The position numbers and the translations under genes were made by a program. This document shows, one piece after another, positions 20,484 through 21,526 of a DNA stretch of 21,526 nt. Source of the stretch: a virus; the IMG/VR virus record IMGVR_UViG_3300017773_000177, positions 1 to 21,526 of that record. One strand, written 5' to 3'. The notes beneath the pieces are model-generated. The model did no database searches and was not told the DNA's origin. It saw nothing but the letters and a program-made list of their open reading frames with translations. The stretch's first letter is position 1. Every line of letters begins with the position of its first letter.

Positions 20484-21526
20484 TATTAATGTTGGTTTTA
20501 ATAATGTAGAAAAAATATTGCACATTGCAGATATTCATATTAGAAATTATAAAAGACATAAAGAATATAGATCTGTATTTTCTCAGTTATATAAAGATGT
20601 AAAAAAATTACCTAAAAATTCTTTAGTTTATATAGCCGGGGATATAGTACACAATAAAATAGACATGTCTCCTGAACTAATTCATTTGACAAGAGAATTT
20701 TTAATTTCTTTGGCGGATATAAGACCTACTATTTTTATTCGTGGTAATCACGATATGAATTTAAATAATAAAAGTCGAATGGATGCGCTAAAGCCTATTT
20801 ATGACTCCTTAGAGCATCCCAACTTGTTTTATCTAGATCAAACCAAGGTGTATAACATTGCAGATATTCAGTTTTCTGTTTTTGACATTGCAGATGAGTA
20901 TGAAAATTACATTAAGGCTTCTGACATGGCAGATGAAAAATTAAAGGTGGCTTTATTTCATGGAGCTGTAGATTCATCTATGACTGATGCAGGATTTAAG
21001 GTTAGAAATGACCACTATTCCATAAAAATGTTTGCTGGCTACGACCTTGTTCTTTTAGGAGATATACATAAAAATCAATACTTAGATATAAATAAAACTG
21101 TCCACTATCCAGGAAGTTTAGTTCAACAAAATTTTGGAGAATCTTATGAAACCCATGGTTATACTACTTGGGACCTTAGCGACTTGTCTAGTAGCTTTAC
21201 TAATATCCATAACGATTATGGCTTCTATACCATTAATATTGATAATGGGGTGTTACCTAGCATTAAAGACATTCCTAGGTTTCCTAGATTAAGAATTAGA
21301 ACCAGTAATACAACAGAAGCAGAGCTTAAAAATTTAATGCTACAGATAAGAAAAAAATCTTCTTTTTCTGATGTAATGGTTATTAAGACTGACAAAATAA
21401 AAGGGTCTTCAGAAAATAAAGTAGCCAAAGCTTTACTTAAAGATGTTAGAGATATTGAATACCAAAATGATCTTTTAGATGATTATATATCTAGAAATTA
21501 TTCTTTAGAACCAGATATGGTGGCTA
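20470..21526 (+). CDS. 47: recombination nuclease subunit, gp47/SbcD/Mre11-like (3' truncated)
   Basis: The frame is open from the ATG at 20470 to the window end (352 codons seen). It carries all metallophosphoesterase motifs in order: ADIHIR (Asp21, His23), AGDIVHNK (Asp58), RGNHDMN (Asn93, His94, Asp95), LFHGAV (His164) and LGDIHKNQ (Asp198, His200). It then has YPGSLVQQNFGE, which is typical of SbcD/Mre11. In T4 this subunit pairs with the gp46 ATPase to process DNA ends for recombination-dependent replication and host DNA breakdown; a gp46 gene is expected to the right. T4 gp47 has 339 aa, so the gene may extend only a little further. The start lies within the primase gene (14-nt overlap), indicating coupled expression. 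Confidence 0.9.
   Translation, partial: MQTVDINVGFNNVEKILHIADIHIRNYKRHKEYRSVFSQLYKDVKKLPKNSLVYIAGDIVHNKIDMSPELIHLTREFLISLADIRPTIFIRGNHDMNLNNKSRMDALKPIYDSLEHPNLFYLDQTKVYNIADIQFSVFDIADEYENYIKASDMADEKLKVALFHGAVDSSMTDAGFKVRNDHYSIKMFAGYDLVLLGDIHKNQYLDINKTVHYPGSLVQQNFGESYETHGYTTWDLSDLSSSFTNIHNDYGFYTINIDNGVLPSIKDIPRFPRLRIRTSNTTEAELKNLMLQIRKKSSFSDVMVIKTDKIKGSSENKVAKALLKDVRDIEYQNDLLDDYISRNYSLEPDMVA

Noticed and set aside
1-21526. CRISPR array, insertion sequence, attachment site or transposase
   Set aside because: No regularly spaced repeats, inverted terminal repeats, transposase or integrase motifs were seen.

Overview
The window is a strongly AT-rich segment of a T4-like contractile-tailed phage (myovirus). 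All credible genes lie on the + strand, are tightly packed and often overlap by a few bases. Recognisable T4-type functions are a late sigma factor (gp55-like), a baseplate hub/spike (gp5-like), baseplate wedge proteins (gp25, gp6 and a very large gp7-like protein), a DNA primase (gp61-like) and a recombination nuclease subunit (gp47/SbcD-like, running off the right end). The host cannot be read directly. The tmRNA tag (G-E-x-x-Y...A-A) and the TAnnTTT-type promoter-like boxes both point weakly to Bacteroidetes; the general gene set also resembles aquatic T4-like phages.

Layout. Positions 1-1374: the end of a 5'(3')-deoxyribonucleotidase, then four small unrecognised genes, two of which overlap by 86 nt. 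Positions about 1375-1622: no protein gene, but a circularly permuted, two-piece tmRNA (ssrA). Its T-arm and CCA 3' end come first, then an 18-nt spacer, then the 5' acceptor strand, a 10-codon tag frame (GESVYMAMAA, stop) and a pseudoknot. Positions 1623-6434: an acidic unknown, a four-helix membrane protein with a long coiled coil, a zinc-ribbon protein, a small unknown, a ClpP-type protease with a complete catalytic triad, an HD phosphohydrolase, a small membrane protein and the late sigma factor. Positions 6486-6769: a two-helix membrane protein closed by a strong intrinsic terminator. Positions 6775-19084: the baseplate and tail structural block. Positions 19084-21526: a GIY-YIG nuclease, then primase and the gp47-like nuclease behind their own promoter-like box.

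How the parts may work together. The late sigma factor lies just upstream of the structural block, and several transcription units are preceded by a TATATTTATA-like box that could be its target. A second box type, with an upstream T-tract and TATATTK, precedes the primase and two non-structural genes and may serve earlier transcription. The tmRNA and the ClpP protease sit 2.4 kb apart. Together they could form a phage-encoded tag-and-degrade route that recycles stalled ribosomes, or redirects host trans-translation, during infection. The permuted phage tmRNA carrying a Bacteroidetes-like tag is the most unusual element here.
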